A DNA stretch of 51,334 nt from positions 1 to 51,334 of the forward strand of contig CAUFXK010000005.1 in assembly GCA_959596495.1 (NCBI GenBank), given 5' to 3'. The translations under genes and the position numbers were made by a program. Shown here one piece after another: positions 8,966 through 20,298 of the stretch; position 1 is the stretch's first letter; each line of letters starts with the position of its first letter. This stretch comes from an uncultured Collinsella sp. Lineage in GTDB: Bacteria; Actinomycetota; Coriobacteriia; Coriobacteriales; Coriobacteriaceae. The notes beneath the pieces are model-generated. The model searched no databases. It was not told the DNA's origin and saw only the letters and a program-made list of their open reading frames with translations.

Positions 8966-10243
8966 TTAGGCGCTGTATTTGTTAGCCTCACCAAAAGTGC
9001 CAGCCTCGACGATCCAGCCATCCTTCATGATGACGTCCATGTTGTCGGTGTTGAGCACGTGGATGTCGGCGGCGACGTCACCGTTGACAACCAGCAGGTC
9101 GGCGCACTTGCCGGCCTCGATGGAACCGGTCTCGTCCTCGATGTGGCACATCTTGGCACCGTTGAGGGTGGCGCAGGTGATGGTCTCGACCGGAGTGAAG
9201 CCGATCTTGTCGACGAACTCGTACATCTCCTCGATGGAGCAGGTGCCGTACGGGGTGACGAAGGAGAAGGAGTCGGAGCCGATCGTCATGACGACGCCGC
9301 GCTTCTTGGCCTCGCGCAGGCAGTCGTAGTTGCGCTGCAGCTCCTTCTCGACCAGGGTGCCCTCGTACTTGTCGTGCAGCTCGGGGACGTAGACGGGCGG
9401 ATAGGTGGCGTACCAGGTGGGCAGGAAGGCGATCGTCGGGGTGAAGAAGGTGCCCTGCTCGGCCATGAGGTCCATGGTGCGCTCATCGATATCGAAGCCG
9501 TGAATCAGCTGCTCGCAGCCAAAGCGAACGGAGTCGTAGGCGGCGGCGTGGTTGTTGTAGCAGTGACTCCACACGGGGATGCCGACCATCTTTGCCTCTT
9601 CGACCACGGCCTGGATCTCCTCGGAGCAATAGTGCTGGTCGCGACCGGAATCCCAACGCCAGATGCCGCCACCGGTAGCCCAGATCTTGATGGCATCGGG
9701 GTTCTCGCGCAGGCGACGACGGACGGCCTTGCGCAGATCCCAAGGACCGTCGACCTGATCGCCCCAGGGGTGCGATTCCTTGTTGAGCTCCTGGCTGCAG
9801 TGGTGGGAGTCGCCGTGGCCGGCAACGCGGCAGAAGCCAAGGCCGGTGGCCAGAACGCGCGGGCCCTTGAAGACGCCCTTGTCGATGCAGTCACGGATCT
9901 GGATACCAAAGCGGCCGATCTCGCAGACGGTGGTGAGGCCGTGGGTGAGGCAGTCGTAGGCCTGCTTGACGGCGACGGCCTGCTTCTCGAGAAGCGGCTG
10001 CATGACCCAATCGGTGTCATCGTCGGTCAGGTTGCCCGAGAAGTGCAGGTGGGTGTCGATCAGGCCGGGAAGGACGGTCTTGCCGGCGGCGTCGATGACC
10101 TCAACGCCCTCGGGAAGGTCCTGCATGGCGCCGGCGTACTCGATCTTGCCGTTGTCGTCGACGAGAACGAGGGGGTTCTCGACCGGCTCGGCACCGGTAC
10201 CGTCGATGAGCTTGCCGCCAACGATTGCATACTTAGTGGACAT
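8966..10243 (-). CDS. Metal-dependent amidohydrolase (imidazolonepropionase/prolidase-like)
   Basis: A 425-residue amidohydrolase-superfamily enzyme. It has the DTHLH metal motif (H65, H67), the likely carboxylated lysine K186 in AIKIWATGG, H227 (WSHCYNN), H248 (IHGFDID) and D324 (GSDSF), that is, the full binuclear metal set. The N- and C-terminal strands form the usual small beta sandwich. No signal peptide, so cytosolic. It has a near-perfect AAGGAGG site and G/C-ending codons, suggesting strong expression. The amino-acid permease lies upstream on the same strand, so the enzyme may process a substrate imported by it, such as an amidated or cyclic amino-acid derivative. Exact substrate unknown; imidazolonepropionase- and Xaa-Pro-dipeptidase-like members look alike. 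Confidence 0.85.
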   Translation of the reverse strand: MSTKYAIVGGKLIDGTGAEPVENPLVLVDDNGKIEYAGAMQDLPEGVEVIDAAGKTVLPGLIDTHLHFSGNLTDDDTDWVMQPLLEKQAVAVKQAYDCLTHGLTTVCEIGRFGIQIRDCIDKGVFKGPRVLATGLGFCRVAGHGDSHHCSQELNKESHPWGDQVDGPWDLRKAVRRRLRENPDAIKIWATGGGIWRWDSGRDQHYCSEEIQAVVEEAKMVGIPVWSHCYNNHAAAYDSVRFGCEQLIHGFDIDERTMDLMAEQGTFFTPTIAFLPTWYATYPPVYVPELHDKYEGTLVEKELQRNYDCLREAKKRGVVMTIGSDSFSFVTPYGTCSIEEMYEFVDKIGFTPVETITCATLNGAKMCHIEDETGSIEAGKCADLLVVNGDVAADIHVLNTDNMDVIMKDGWIVEAGTFGEANKYSA

Positions 10244-10316
10244 GGTTCCTCCTTATGGATCCATATAGTGGGCGAGGCCATGTTGGGTTATGGCCTCACA
10301 AAGCTACCCAAGTGGT

Positions 10317-10368
10317 GCCGGGTTCGGTGCGCGGAAGAGAGGGGTCCGCGCACCCGATCCGCCCCGGC
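10317..10368 (-). other. Long GC-rich hairpin between permease and amidohydrolase
   Basis: GTGCGCGGA and TCCGCGCAC pair perfectly, extended outward by imperfect GCCGGG/CCCCGGC pairing. A second hairpin follows at 10272-10293 (GAGGCCAT/ATGGCCTC). Neither has a T-run on the minus strand, so they look more like processing or partial-termination structures than simple terminators. Confidence 0.5.
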
Positions 10369-10374
10369 TAGGCG

Positions 10375-11826
10375 TTATTTTTTGCGGGAATTGGTAAAGG
10401 CCATAAGAGCCAGGCCAATGGCCAGCCAGCCGATCACGATGCTCCACTCCACCATGTTGAGGGAGGCGGGAGAGAACGGAATCACGAGCAGCCCGATGAT
10501 GACGGCGCAGGCAGCGACAGCGAGGCAGATGCCAAACTTGCCGCCGGGCACCTCGTAGGGACGAGGCAGGTCGGGCTCGGTGAAGCGCATGCGCAGGCAA
10601 GCGAGGGCGACCATGCCGCAGGAGAAGATGAAGGCGAGGGCCGACACGTTGGTCAGAGGAATGAGCATGTTCTTGCCCAGGAACGGACCGATGACGGTGA
10701 TGACGCCCAGGACGACGCAGGCGAGCTTGGGAGCGCCGGACTTGGGATCGACCTCGGCGAACTTCTCGGGCAGCTGGCCCTTGCGGCCCATGGCGAGCAT
10801 GATGCGGCTCGTGGCGCCGTAGAAGGAGTTCATCGGGCCCATGGGTCCAAGCGTGGCGATGACGAGCATGGCCAGGTACAGAAGCATGTTGATGCCCTTG
10901 AGGCAGGCAAGCGCGGGAACCGGGCTCTTAACAAACTCATGCCAGTCGAGGATGGTGCCGAACGAGTAGATGCAGACCATGTAGAAGCCGCCTGCGGCCA
11001 GCAGGGCCAGGGAGATGATCTTGCCGAACTTGTTCCAGTTGAGGCCCTCGGCTGCTTCCTCAGCCTGCTGAGGAATGGTGTCGAAACCGGCGTAGAAGAA
11101 CGGGGTCAGAACCAGGACCGACACGATGCCGGCGAACAGGCTGGTGCCCTCGGTAGCGGGCTTGCCGCCACCAGCGCCGGTGACCTGGGAGAACACGGGC
11201 ATGGCGTGTTCCGGCGAACCGGTGAACAGCGAGACGCCCATGGCGAGCAGCATGCCGCAGAGCAGGGCCTTGGTCAGGAAGGCCTGGAGCTTGGCGGCCG
11301 AGCTGGCACCGCGGAAGTTGAGGAAGATGACGTAGACTGCAAAGCCGAGCGCGATCAGCGTCGGGAACAGGTAAACGTCGGCGCCCAGGATGGTATAGAG
11401 CTTGACGGCACGCAGCCACTCAAGACCGGGCAGGCTGCCGAACATCTCGGACACGAGGGTCGAGATAGCGATTGCCTCCCACGGGCACAGGATGCCGTTG
11501 CCCAGGGCCAGGAGCCAACCGGTGATATAGCTCAGCGTACGGCCAAAGCTACGATCGACATACTCGACGATGCCGCCCGAGATGGGGATAGCAGCCGTGA
11601 GCTCACCGAAAACAGCTCCGACGGGCACGAGAAAGATTGCACCCAAGAGGAATGCGATCATAGCGGGAATGGGACCGCCGCCCACGACCATCCAGTCGCC
11701 GACCTGCAGAACCCAGCCAGTTCCGATGATGGCACCGAAACCGATGGTGAAGAAGTTCCAGAGCGAAAGCGTTTTCTTCATGCCGCCGTTACCTTCGACT
11801 GCAACTTCTGCGTTCTTGTCCGCCAT
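10375..11826 (-). CDS. APC-superfamily amino-acid permease
   Basis: A 483-residue permease with about 12 helices. The N-terminal LWNFFTIGFGAIIGTGW segment carries the conserved glycine-rich helix 1 of the amino acid-polyamine-organocation superfamily, and PFFYAGFDTIPQQAEE corresponds to the conserved helix 6 region. An AAGGAGG site precedes the ATG at 11826. The amidohydrolase follows on the same strand 131 bases downstream, separated by two hairpins, so the two are likely expressed together with possibly different levels. The transported substrate cannot be deduced. Confidence 0.9.
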   Translation of the reverse strand: MADKNAEVAVEGNGGMKKTLSLWNFFTIGFGAIIGTGWVLQVGDWMVVGGGPIPAMIAFLLGAIFLVPVGAVFGELTAAIPISGGIVEYVDRSFGRTLSYITGWLLALGNGILCPWEAIAISTLVSEMFGSLPGLEWLRAVKLYTILGADVYLFPTLIALGFAVYVIFLNFRGASSAAKLQAFLTKALLCGMLLAMGVSLFTGSPEHAMPVFSQVTGAGGGKPATEGTSLFAGIVSVLVLTPFFYAGFDTIPQQAEEAAEGLNWNKFGKIISLALLAAGGFYMVCIYSFGTILDWHEFVKSPVPALACLKGINMLLYLAMLVIATLGPMGPMNSFYGATSRIMLAMGRKGQLPEKFAEVDPKSGAPKLACVVLGVITVIGPFLGKNMLIPLTNVSALAFIFSCGMVALACLRMRFTEPDLPRPYEVPGGKFGICLAVAACAVIIGLLVIPFSPASLNMVEWSIVIGWLAIGLALMAFTNSRKK

Positions 11827-12187
11827 TGTTCCCCTCCTTTCCTTATTGACGCCTCTTTGGCGTCACCCCTTGCGCGGTCTGTTTTGCCGCGCGCTTTTAT
11901 TTCGTGGCTTTACAATACGGCCTTGGCACAGCAGCGCCGCTTGTGGCTCGACCGAAGGCAGAACTGCAAAACGAGCGGCGCCGTTTTTGGGACGAACGGC
12001 ACGGTTTGCCGCTCATTGTTGTCGCCCGTCCGACGGGCGTACGCTCATCGGACGCATATAGAGATGTTTTTGAGGCCGTGTGTTTTGCGCCTTTCGTACC
12101 GTTTACCGAGCTTTTGACGCGCGGACCCATTTGTTGCACATCTTTTTTGTAGGATAGACAGGTTATACATGAGACAAGGCGGTACGA
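11827..12187. other. Divergent intergenic region with several hairpins
   Basis: Between the divergent permease and peptidase genes. Visible hairpins are GACGCC/GGCGTC (about 11848-11864), GCGCGG/CCGCGC followed by GCTTTTATTT (about 11873-11900) and CGCCCGTC/GACGGGCG (about 12026-12042). No coding region is convincing. A promoter for the peptidase gene probably lies near the TTATAC at about 12160. Confidence 0.4.
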
Positions 12188-13222
12188 ATGGCATACGGAT
12201 ACAACGACGGTGATCAACGGCGACAAAGCGTTCGCCTTGCTGGCCGCACCACGCCGACGCCCAGAAGTGCCACGAGCAGCAATCCGCAACGCCCTCAAGA
12301 GCAACCCAGGCCTTCGTCTCGGCAGCAGACAAACAGAACACGGCAGAGTGGCCGTCCGAGCACGGGCACAAGCGCACAGCAAGATAGCCGCTTGGGCGCG
12401 CGCACTCGACAGCGCCAAGCCGAGGTTCCGCAACTGCGCCGCAACGGCGCACGTCAGCCCGGCAGCCATATCAACCGCTTCTTTTCGCATCCCCAAGGCG
12501 GACGCGACGGCAAGCCCTACCGCTCGACATCGTACGTGAATGCCCCCGCCCTGCCGGCTCGTCGGCTTTGCCTCGCACTGTGCTCTATCCTCATCTGTCT
12601 GGTCTTTGTGCTTATGAGCTCCTGTATGTCCCACGGCTCGGCCGGTCTCGAGCCCACCGCCGAGGACAAGCTGCTCAAGGCCCCCGTCGCGCCCGGTTAT
12701 TCTTTCGCCTTTTCGACCCCGCGCTCGCAATGGCAAGCCGGCACGATGCCCCATATCTATCAGATCGACCCTGCATGGTCGGAGCTGCCTTACGCCGGCG
12801 GTACCATCCGCCAAAATGCTTGCGGGCCTACGTGCCTCACCATGGTCTATATCTTTAAGACGGGACGCACCGATATGACTCCCGTCGATATGTGCGCGCT
12901 TTCCGAGGCAGGCAACTATGCCCCCACCGGCGCCACCGAATGGTCATTTATGACGCGCGGCGCATGGCAGCTGGGCCTTAACGCAACGGAGCTCCATATC
13001 GATCGCAGCTCTATCACCCAGGCGCTGCGCTCGGGTGCGCCCATTATCGCATCGGTTCGTCCCGGCACCTTTACCAGTGTTGGACACTATATCGTGCTCT
13101 GGGGCATCGACGATGCCGATCAAGTGGGAGTCTACGACCCCAACTCGGCCAGCCGCAGCGCCCGTCGCTGGGGTGTCGTAGAAGTCCTCAACGAAATCGA
13201 AGCCATGTGGGCCTACTACTAG
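12188..13222 (+). CDS. Membrane-anchored C39-like cysteine peptidase
   Basis: A 344-residue protein with three parts: a very basic Arg/Gln/Ser/Thr-rich tail (1-120), one membrane helix (about 126-146), and an outside domain matching the papain-like C39-type peptidases (Peptidase_C39_2). The presumed catalytic residues are C212 in NACGPTC, H300 in GHYIVLWG and D317 in YDPNS. The topology places the basic tail in the cytosol and the peptidase outside. There is no ABC-transporter part, so it is not a bacteriocin exporter by itself. C146 in LMSSC gives a weak lipobox, but only if translation began near V117. AAGGCGG precedes the ATG. The stop TAG is also part of a CTAGTCATTGGG repeat end. Confidence 0.75.
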   Translation: MAYGYNDGDQRRQSVRLAGRTTPTPRSATSSNPQRPQEQPRPSSRQQTNRTRQSGRPSTGTSAQQDSRLGARTRQRQAEVPQLRRNGARQPGSHINRFFSHPQGGRDGKPYRSTSYVNAPALPARRLCLALCSILICLVFVLMSSCMSHGSAGLEPTAEDKLLKAPVAPGYSFAFSTPRSQWQAGTMPHIYQIDPAWSELPYAGGTIRQNACGPTCLTMVYIFKTGRTDMTPVDMCALSEAGNYAPTGATEWSFMTRGAWQLGLNATELHIDRSSITQALRSGAPIIASVRPGTFTSVGHYIVLWGIDDADQVGVYDPNSASRSARRWGVVEVLNEIEAMWAYY

Positions 13223-13242
13223 TCATTGGGCACTCATTGCAC

Positions 13243-13468
13243 TCATTGGGGACAGACTTAAATGAGTGGCCCCAGACTGCCCGGAACTGCCGGCACGGAA
13301 GGCGCATCCCGCTTTGAAGTTCGATAGCGGGATGCGCTTTCCGTTAGCGGCCTGCTTGGGAAACTGAGAGCCACTTTTCGGCATATTTCCGGGATGCATT
13401 TTCCGGTTGAGGGCCTCAAAGGAAACTGCACCCGTTTTGGACTACTCATTTAAGTCTGTCCCCAATGA
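13243..13468. repeat. MITE-like element: 25-bp terminal inverted repeats around a 31-bp-step motif array (array A)
   Basis: Bases 13243-13267 and 13444-13468 are perfect inverted copies (begin TCATTGGGGACAGACTT). Inside are five motifs of alternating orientation at starts 13297, 13327, 13358, 13390 and 13421: GGAAGGCGCATCCC, GGGATGCGCTTTCC, GGAAACTGAGAGCC, GGGATGCATTTTCC and GGAAACTGCACCC. The first two form a 16-bp stem with one mismatch. A CTAGTCATTGGG string (13219-13230) precedes the element and AATGACTAG closes it. No coding capacity. Confidence 0.85.
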
Positions 13469-13486
13469 CTAGGTGAATAGCAAAAG

Positions 13487-13512
13487 CCCCGCAGTCGGAG
13501 CGGACTGCGGGG
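13487..13512 (-). terminator. Terminator of arcC
   Basis: Perfect 10-bp stem CCCCGCAGTC/GACTGCGGGG with a 6-base loop, followed on the minus strand by CTTTTGC. It lies 67 bases beyond the arcC stop. Confidence 0.85.
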
Positions 13513-13579
13513 TTCATGAAGAGAGGCTAGTTTGCGGGCGCTTTGCCTGGCGCCCACGAGAGAGGCAACAGAGTAGAGA

Positions 13580-14542
13580 CTACTCGTGGATGCGGGTACC
13601 GGAGAGGCCGGCCATGGTCTCGGCAGCCTTGTCCAGAGCACCGATGATGCAGGTGCGGCCCTTGCGGGAGCGGGCGAACTTGATGGCAGCGCGGACCTTG
13701 GGCTCCATGGAACCCTTGCCGAACTGGCCCTCGTCGGCCAGGCGCTCGGCCTCGTCGGCGGTGATGTCCTCGAGCTCCTCCTGGTTGGGCTTGCCGAAGT
13801 TGATGGCGACATGCTCGACGGCGGTCAGCAGGAACAGGACGTCGGCGTCGCAGTCCTCGGCCAGCAGCTCGCCGCCCAGGTCCTTGTCGATGACGGCGGG
13901 AACGCCCTTGTAGCAGCCCTTGTTCTCGTAGTCGCGGACGACGGGGATGCCGCCGCCACCGCAGGCGATGACGATGAACTCGTTGTCGAGCAGGTTGAGG
14001 ATGGAGTCGGCCTCGACGATCTTCTTGGGATCGGGGGAGGCGACGACGCGACGCCAGCCGCGGCCGGAATCCTCGACGAAGACCTTGGAGGGGTCCTCGG
14101 CCATGAACTCCTTGGCCTGCTCCTCGGTGTAGAAGGGGCCGATCGGCTTGGTCGGGTTCTTGAACGCGGGATCGTCGGGATCGCACTCGATCTGGGTGAC
14201 GACGGTGGCGGCGTGCCAGCGCTTATAGCGCTTGTGCATCTCGCGGCCGATGCCCTGCTGCAGGTGATAGCCGATGTAGCCCTGGGACATGGCGCCGCAC
14301 TCGGGCAGCGGCATCTCGGGGGTGCCGATGGCGTCGTGGGCGGCGGCGAAGGCGTTCTGGATCATGCCGACCTGCGGGCCGTTGCCGTGGGTGATGATGA
14401 TCTCGTTGCCCTGCTCGATCAGGCCGAGAAGAGCGTGAGCGGTGTTGCTCACGGCCTCGATCTGCTCAACGGGGTTGTTGCCGAGGGCGTTGCCGCCAAG
14501 GGCGACGACAATACGATCGGGCTTGCCAAGAGGCTTAGACAT
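13580..14542 (-). CDS. arcC: Carbamate kinase
   Basis: A 320-residue amino-acid-kinase-fold enzyme that makes ATP from carbamoyl phosphate and ADP. Diagnostic stretches are VVALGGNAL near the N-terminus, ITHGNGPQVG, the ACGGGGIPV segment and GSMEPKVRAAI near the C-terminus; length is typical (about 310). The ATG at 14542 has AGAAAGG about 10 bases upstream. No arginine deiminase or ornithine transcarbamylase gene is adjacent, so the carbamoyl phosphate source (arginine, agmatine, purine or ureide breakdown) is not shown here. The gene stands alone with a terminator. Strong G/C-ending codon bias suggests high expression. Confidence 0.95.
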   Translation of the reverse strand: MSKPLGKPDRIVVALGGNALGNNPVEQIEAVSNTAHALLGLIEQGNEIIITHGNGPQVGMIQNAFAAAHDAIGTPEMPLPECGAMSQGYIGYHLQQGIGREMHKRYKRWHAATVVTQIECDPDDPAFKNPTKPIGPFYTEEQAKEFMAEDPSKVFVEDSGRGWRRVVASPDPKKIVEADSILNLLDNEFIVIACGGGGIPVVRDYENKGCYKGVPAVIDKDLGGELLAEDCDADVLFLLTAVEHVAINFGKPNQEELEDITADEAERLADEGQFGKGSMEPKVRAAIKFARSRKGRTCIIGALDKAAETMAGLSGTRIHE

Positions 14543-15061
14543 TGCTGGAATCCTTTCTGTAAAAGGCCTACAACCCATTAATAACCCGCGTCCGTGCAAT
14601 ACGCGAGTTTATTAAGGTTTATATTCTCTTTATCGCTCATTTTATTCATTTTGAAAATAGCGGAACGGTGAACGGTCGTTTTTGTCCGCTCAGCGTACAG
14701 AACTCCAGCTCAGACATATCTACGTAATTTACGTGCGACTTTATTTAAATGAAGCGAGGATTATGTCGGATTATGCAAACTACATCTCTGCTAAACACAA
14801 AACGGACAGCGCAATATCTTACTCGCGCTATACGAGATTCTATGCACTTATAAGTCGAGTATGCACCCCTGCAAAAACAAGGGGCTTTTCATCCAGCAAA
14901 AGGAATAAAGAAGCGCTCCGAAAAGGCGGCAACAGCCAAGTCCCCCATCCATCCCCAAAGTGGCGCGAGGTTTCGCGGCAAAGCCGCGAAACAGCGAAGG
15001 GACGGAATACCCGGCCAACTACGTCCTTCATCCGCCCACACAATCTGAGGACGTAGTCGTA
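14543..15061. other. Intergenic region upstream of arcC and downstream of nifJ
   Basis: An AT-rich stretch next to arcC contains an imperfect inverted repeat at 14578-14615 (TTAATAACCCGCG / CGCGAGTTTATTAA, 12 of 14 positions) 36-73 bases before the start codon, a plausible regulator site or leader hairpin. Further right is a palindrome GTTTCGCGGC/GCCGCGAAAC (about 14969-14993). Short frames here show no gene-like codon use or ribosome site. Confidence 0.45.
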
Positions 15062-15186
15062 GCAGGATCTGAGGGCTGACCTTCGCGGACACTCCGCAGG
15101 ACGAAAGAACCCCCGCCGCACGTAGTGCGCAGCGGGGGTTCTTTCATGTCCGAGGACGTCCGCGAAGGTCAGCCCTCAGATCCTGC
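15062..15186 (-). terminator. Giant nested hairpin after nifJ
   Basis: Outer arms 15062-15090 and 15158-15186 are perfect 29-bp inverted copies. Inside, 15103-15116 and 15132-15145 form a second perfect 14-bp stem (GAAAGAACCCCCGC / GCGGGGGTTCTTTC). The inner stem with its T-rich side is a normal terminator for nifJ, whose stop is 10 bases away. The outer arms are far longer than termination needs and look like a mobile palindromic element. Confidence 0.8.
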
Positions 15187-15196
15187 GGTGAGAGAC

Positions 15197-18736
<3,540 letters not shown>

Positions 18737-19134
18737 ATACCCCTCTCCTCTCATATAGGTATACAGGCCCCGGCGATCGCCGGGATGTTGGCGTGATGGG
18801 ATTTTCGTTGTTGCTTCCGATCATCTGGTAGGCGGACTCAGCGGCAGGTACATGGCGTGGAGAGAAGGCATGCCGAGGCGAGGAGGGCTGCACGCGCTCC
18901 ACAGGCCCAGCTACCCGTCTTGCACATGACCGAGTGCCGCAAAGACCGCATGCCGGATGCTCCCGGGCACGCCCCGGCGATGGGAAGCGCCCGCAACGGA
19001 AATCCGCATGCGGGTTTATTGTACCCCGCCGCCAAGCCATATTTCGACAAATATAGGTGGGCGGTAAAGGTTTACCTTAGGTGACTGCCAAGGGGCGAGA
19101 TGGCCCCTCGGACGGAAAAGTCGCAGCCTGCATC
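18737..19134 (-). promoter_or_regulatory. nifJ upstream region with probable long leader
   Basis: About 400 bases with no convincing gene. On the minus strand a TACAAT hexamer at 19018-19023 could be a -10 box, giving a leader of about 275 bases; a good -35 box at normal spacing is not seen. The leader holds several GC stems such as CCGGCGATCGCCGG (about 18770-18783). I do not recognise a known riboswitch or structured RNA. Confidence 0.3.
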
Positions 19135-19198
19135 GAGAGTGGATAATCTCCCACTTTTTGCCTGTATCTTGACCAAAAGTGGGAGATTATCCACTCTC
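19135..19198. repeat. Palindromic repeat with perfect 24-bp arms
   Basis: Arms 19135-19158 and 19175-19198 are exact inverted copies (begin GAGAGTGGATAATCTCCC) around a 16-base loop. The central half-site AGTGGGAGATTATCC is itself unusual in composition for this GC-rich DNA. No coding capacity and no target duplication seen. Confidence 0.85.
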
Positions 19199-19205
19199 AT
19201 GGGTT

Positions 19206-19249
19206 GTGCGTCCGAAAATCCTCTCTCGTGCGTCCGGAAATCCACTCTC
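19206..19249. repeat. Two tandem 22-bp units
   Basis: GTGCGTCCGAAAATCCTCTC and GTGCGTCCGGAAATCCACTC stand head to tail (19206-19227, 19228-19249). The CCACTCTC ending matches the arm end of the neighbouring palindrome, so they may be fragments of the same element. Confidence 0.7.
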
Positions 19250-19274
19250 GTTTCTCTATCGCCGACCACACGGC

Positions 19275-19341
19275 AGTTGCGGTGAAATGGGGACTGTTTT
19301 TGCCGGTCGCGGCCTTAAACAGTCCCTATTTCACCGCAACT
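19275..19341 (-). repeat. Palindromic repeat with 25-bp arms
   Basis: Arms 19275-19299 and 19317-19341 match at 24 of 25 positions (begin AGTTGCGGTGAAAT; the variable base is G/A before GGGACTGTTT). It begins 16 bases after the stop of the FHA gene, so it probably also ends that transcript, though the sequence family looks like a small mobile palindrome. Confidence 0.85.
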
Positions 19342-19356
19342 TATTTAGGAGATGAG

Positions 19357-20295
19357 TTAGAGAGCGCCGAGGAGGATGGCGTAGGTGGTGGATTCGCCGA
19401 GCTTGAGCTCGTCACCGGGGTTGAGCTGAGCGGAGCGGCCAGGCTCGACCTGGGTGCAGACGTTCGTCGCGCCGTTTACCACCACGGTTCCGTTGGTGGA
19501 CGACAGATCCTCGACGTACCAGGTATTTTGGTCATCGCACCACACGTGGGCATGGCGAGCCGAAACGTCATCGCCCACATCGGTGATATCGCCTTCCCCC
19601 GTCGCCAGCGCACCGATCTCCACGCCCTGCTCACTCGGCTGAATCCAGCGCGGAGCGCTCACCACGTAGCCGTTTTGCACGCGAAGCAGGCCCAGCGGAT
19701 GCGCAGGCGCCGCCTCGTGATCGCCCGTGACCGTCGAGGTGCTCAGCGAGCGCGGCGTCGACGTGGCGCCGCCGCAGGTCGCATGAGCGTAGTCGATGGC
19801 ATAGGTCACCGAGGATCGAACATCTGCCGAGCAACCGACGGCTACAAACAGCACCAGCACGGCCTCGGCACGTTCGGCGGGCATAAGCTCCGCCGCCTGC
19901 GACAGGCGCTCGACCGCATTGCGGTAGAGGCTCGTATCCTGATGGCATTCCTCGAGCGCCCGCACCATGGGCTCGCCAGCGGGCCCGCACACCATGTTGA
20001 TCACCGCCGTGGCATTCATGGGATTGCGGCGGCGCAGGGCCAGATGCGACATGATGCGCGCGGCCGAGGTGCCGTAATCGGCAAAATAGCGCTCCTGCAG
20101 CGTGCCGACCGGAGCGCGCACGATAAAACGCGAGACCCAGGAGCGATCGGCGGCGCGGCTCTGTGGACTACGGCCGTCGGCGAGCGGGCGGCTCGAGAGC
20201 ACCAGGCCGCACAGTTCGATATGGCTCAGGTGCGCTGCGCGCTTAAAGATGTCAAACATTGCCCCGCACGGGGTGAGCTCAGCTTGAGAAGCCAT
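19357..20295 (-). CDS. FHA-domain protein
   Basis: A 312-residue protein whose C-terminal third (about 220-310) is a forkhead-associated domain that binds phosphothreonine; RHAHVWCD and LSSTNGTVVVNG are the diagnostic stretches (S-x-R-H and S-x-N-G types). The N-terminal 200 residues have no domain I recognise and no membrane helix. It starts 3 bases after the stop of the membrane kinase, with an AAGGAGGG site, so it is the last gene of a three-gene unit and is the natural reader or substrate of that kinase. Confidence 0.85.
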   Translation of the reverse strand: MASQAELTPCGAMFDIFKRAAHLSHIELCGLVLSSRPLADGRSPQSRAADRSWVSRFIVRAPVGTLQERYFADYGTSAARIMSHLALRRRNPMNATAVINMVCGPAGEPMVRALEECHQDTSLYRNAVERLSQAAELMPAERAEAVLVLFVAVGCSADVRSSVTYAIDYAHATCGGATSTPRSLSTSTVTGDHEAAPAHPLGLLRVQNGYVVSAPRWIQPSEQGVEIGALATGEGDITDVGDDVSARHAHVWCDDQNTWYVEDLSSTNGTVVVNGATNVCTQVEPGRSAQLNPGDELKLGESTTYAILLGAL

Positions 20296-20298
20296 GGC

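Noticed and set aside
11897..12814. A 305-codon minus-strand frame overlapping the peptidase gene
   Set aside because: No ribosome site or domain, and it overlaps the well-supported plus-strand peptidase and its upstream region.
14682..15056. A 124-codon plus-strand frame between arcC and nifJ
   Set aside because: No ribosome site, mixed composition, covers a palindrome; no protein-like features.
18737..19020. SRP (4.5S) RNA or riboswitch in the nifJ leader
   Set aside because: A CGGAAGCAAC string recalls the SRP tetraloop region, but the flanking bases do not form the conserved stem, and no known riboswitch core is seen.
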